Positions 6,057 through 8,354 of a stretch of DNA of 8,354 nt are shown here, one piece after another. The position numbers and the translations under genes were made by a program. Positions within the stretch are counted from its first letter, which is position 1. Every line of letters begins with the position of its first letter. Source of the stretch: Acidobacteriota bacterium (GTDB lineage: Bacteria; Acidobacteriota; Vicinamibacteria; Vicinamibacterales; UBA2999); assembly GCA_947478985.1 (NCBI GenBank), contig CANJYC010000065.1:1-8354 (forward strand). The letters are read 5' to 3'. The notes under the pieces were generated by a model. That model saw only the letters and a list, made by a program, of their open reading frames with translations, had not been told where the DNA came from and made no database searches.

Positions 6057-6110
6057 GAACGAACGCAAGTGGCCGCATGGCTGGCGGTCGCGTGTGTACG
6101 TCAGTTTTTA

Positions 6111-6189
6111 GGGGTCGGGAGTCATTTTTCGAGGACACTCCCGTGCCCGTCGTGTTTGAAGTGTCCTCGGAGAAATGACGTCCGACCCC
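6111..6189 (+). repeat. Long imperfect hairpin, REP/MITE-like, abutting the rpsL start
   Basis: The left arm 6111-6139 (begins GGGGTCGGGAGTCATTT) pairs with the right arm 6160-6189 (ends ATGACGTCCGACCCC) around a 20-nt loop. The arms are 29 and 30 nt and differ by only three mismatches and one single-base indel: 8 bp outer, 7 bp middle and 9 bp inner paired blocks. A short T-run (TTTTT, 6105-6109) sits just outside the left arm. The size, GC-rich outer ends and near-symmetry resemble repetitive extragenic palindromes or small non-autonomous elements moved by IS200-like (RAYT) transposases. No transposase is in the window and copy number cannot be seen here. The right end lies 3 nt before the S12 start codon. 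Confidence 0.75.
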
Positions 6190-6192
6190 GTT

Positions 6193-6567
6193 ATGCCGAC
6201 TATCAGTCAGCTCGTTCGCCAGGGACGCAAAAAGATCGTCTTCAAGACGAAGAGTCCCGCGCTCCAGGTCAGCCCGCAGAAGCGGGGCGTCTGCGTGCGC
6301 GTCTTCACCCAGACCCCGAAGAAGCCGAATTCGGCGCTCCGCAAGGTGGCGCGTGTTCGCCTGACCAACGGTATCGAGGTGACGACCTATATCCCGGGCG
6401 TCGGTCACAACCTCCAGGAGCACTCGCTGGTGCTCATCCGTGGTGGCCGTGTGAAGGACCTCCCCGGCGTGCGGTATCACGTGGTGCGCGGCACGCTCGA
6501 CGCGGTCGGCGTGCAGGGCCGCAAGCAGGGTCGTTCGAAGTACGGCGCCAAGCGCCCCAAGCAGTAA
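6193..6567 (+). CDS. rpsL: 30S ribosomal protein S12
   Basis: This is a 124-residue S12, the same length as in E. coli, and part of the 30S decoding centre. The conserved blocks are all present: QKRGVC, TPKKPNSALRKVARVRLTNG (41-60), GHNLQEHS and GGRVKDLPGVRYH. K43, K88 and P91 are the wild-type residues whose changes give streptomycin resistance or dependence in other bacteria, and D89 is the usual methylthiolation site. The start was chosen at 6193 because S12 proteins begin MPTI-QLV. That ATG has no Shine-Dalgarno at normal distance because the REP-like hairpin ends 3 nt upstream. An in-frame ATG at 6175, inside the hairpin arm and preceded by GGAG 2 nt upstream, would add MTSDPV. This is the first gene of the str operon; the stop lies in a heptamer repeat. 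Confidence 0.97.
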   Translation: MPTISQLVRQGRKKIVFKTKSPALQVSPQKRGVCVRVFTQTPKKPNSALRKVARVRLTNGIEVTTYIPGVGHNLQEHSLVLIRGGRVKDLPGVRYHVVRGTLDAVGVQGRKQGRSKYGAKRPKQ

Positions 6568-6588
6568 GCAGTCGGCAGTAGGCAGCGA
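6561..6588 (+). repeat. Heptamer tandem repeat spanning the rpsL stop codon
   Basis: Four consecutive 7-bp units follow one another: GCAGTAA, GCAGTCG, GCAGTAG and GCAGCGA. The first supplies the last S12 codon (Gln) and the TAA stop. The rest fill most of the 35-bp gap before rpsG and end just before its Shine-Dalgarno (AAGG, 6590-6593). It resembles the short tandemly repeated heptamers found in intergenic DNA of several phyla. Confidence 0.7.
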
Positions 6589-6602
6589 AAAGGTTCAGAC
6601 AC

Positions 6603-7076
6603 ATGCCCCGCAGACGAGAAGTCCCCAAGCGCGAACTGGCCCCGGATCCGATTTACGGCAGCACGCTCGTCGCCAAGTTCATCAATACGGTGATGAGCGA
6701 CGGCAAGCGCAGCACCGCCGAGCGGATCCTCTACAAGAGCTTTGACATCATCAAGGAGCGGTCGGGTGACGACCCCCTCAAGGTGTTCAAGAAGGCCCTC
6801 GACAACGTCAAGCCCAGCCTGGAAGTGAAGTCGCGCCGTGTCGGTGGCAGCAACTACCAGGTGCCGGTTGAAGTGAATCCGAACCGCCGGATGTCGCTCA
6901 GCATTCGCTGGCTGGTCAGTTACGCACGCTCGCGTGGCGACGGCAAGACGATGCAGGAAAAGTTCGCCAACGAACTGCTGGATGCGGCCAACCTGCGCGG
7001 CGGCGCCGTGAAGAAGCGCGAAGACACGCATCGCATGGCCGAAGCCAACAAGGCGTTCGCGCACTATCGCTGGTAG
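6603..7076 (+). CDS. rpsG: 30S ribosomal protein S7
   Basis: This 157-residue S7 has the usual bacterial length and organises the 30S head at the E site by binding the 3' major domain of 16S rRNA. The N-terminal basic tail is MPRRREVPKRELAPDPIYGS. The beta-hairpin SRRVGGSNYQVPVEV (about 77-91), the RWLVSYAR helix and the terminal AHYRW are all typical. An AAGG Shine-Dalgarno (6590-6593) lies 9 nt before the ATG. The gene follows rpsL after 35 bp and precedes fusA by 22 bp, the standard str-operon order. In E. coli S7 represses its own operon by binding the rpsL-rpsG gap. Here that gap is short and filled by heptamer repeats, so the same control cannot be assumed. Confidence 0.97.
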   Translation: MPRRREVPKRELAPDPIYGSTLVAKFINTVMSDGKRSTAERILYKSFDIIKERSGDDPLKVFKKALDNVKPSLEVKSRRVGGSNYQVPVEVNPNRRMSLSIRWLVSYARSRGDGKTMQEKFANELLDAANLRGGAVKKREDTHRMAEANKAFAHYRW

Positions 7077-7098
7077 GAATCAGGTAGGGATCTTCGCA

Positions 7099-8354
<1,256 letters not shown>

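Larger units (their letters stand above)
5790..6192 (+). other. 403-bp gene-free region: str-operon promoter and structured leader
   Basis: This gap has no credible gene. From left to right it holds a sigma-70-type promoter (5832-5860), a perfect 10-bp inverted repeat (5873-5902) and a nested helix set (GGAA 5911-5914 with TTCC 5957-5960, CGCC 5920-5923 with GGCG 5950-5953, and an inner CTCGC/GCGAG hairpin at 5923-5936). A CCGGAA/TTCCCGG helix (5968-5973 with 5991-5997) and a two-tier hairpin (6024-6056) follow, then a 79-bp REP-like hairpin (6111-6189). The leader from the predicted start site to the S12 ATG would be about 325 nt. No rho-independent terminator with a T-run follows the response regulator, so some read-through from the kinase operon is possible. 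Confidence 0.7.

Noticed and set aside
5842..6111. An 89-residue open frame in the rpsL leader
   Set aside because: It has no Shine-Dalgarno, no recognisable family, and an odd basic composition. It runs through the predicted promoter -10 and the inverted repeat, so it is best read as non-coding leader.
5790..6192. tRNA, tmRNA or a known riboswitch class in the long gap
   Set aside because: I found no cloverleaf, T-loop GTTCRANYC in the right setting, or recognisable riboswitch consensus.
5893..6480. 195-residue minus-strand frame over the leader and rpsL
   Set aside because: It is antisense to the conserved rpsL coding sequence and has no recognisable protein features.

Overview
The window is high-GC chromosomal DNA from a bacterium with short intergenic gaps and many overlapping genes. 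Ribosomal protein S12 has an acidobacterial look (MPTISQLV start, GRSKYGAKRPK near the C-terminus). Together with paired exported DUF4159 proteins and GC-rich REP-like hairpins, this suggests Acidobacteriota, possibly Vicinamibacteria. That placement is an inference from remembered family features, not from a search.

Layout. (1) 1-734 (+): the C-terminal end of a malonyl-CoA synthetase-like (MatB/ACSF3) ANL-family enzyme, overlapping by ATGA with a DCC-family (DUF393) thiol-disulfide oxidoreductase-like protein. (2) 745-2418: two paralogous exported DUF4159 proteins, head to head across only 39 bp. That gap holds two back-to-back -10-like hexamers placed so that both mRNAs would be leaderless or nearly so. 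(3) 2408-3283 (-): a TauE/SafE (TSUP) membrane permease that overlaps the second DUF4159 gene tail to tail by 11 bp and has the same kind of leaderless promoter. (4) 3366-5789 (+): a tightly overlapped cluster of pirin, a DUF4118-type membrane histidine kinase and an Rcp1-like single-domain response regulator. (5) 5790-6192: a 403-bp gene-free leader with a good sigma-70-type promoter, a perfect 10-bp inverted repeat just downstream, several further predicted hairpins, and a 79-bp long imperfect hairpin of REP/MITE type ending 3 nt before the S12 start codon. (6) 6193-8354 (+): the str operon, rpsL-rpsG-fusA, with fusA cut off by the window edge.

How the parts work together. The str operon supplies S12, S7 and EF-G for translation. 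The pirin-kinase-regulator overlap suggests co-translated signalling components, but the signal and the output are unknown. The regulator has no DNA-binding domain, so output must go through a partner protein.

The most unusual feature is the start of rpsL. The normal ribosome-binding region has been replaced by the right arm of the long hairpin. The only Shine-Dalgarno-like bases lie inside that arm, just before an in-frame upstream ATG that would add six residues to S12. Next are the cluster of leaderless-type promoters (three genes out of three with this geometry around the DUF4159/TSUP block) and a heptamer tandem repeat that spans the rpsL stop codon. I found no CRISPR array, tRNA, rRNA or transposase gene.
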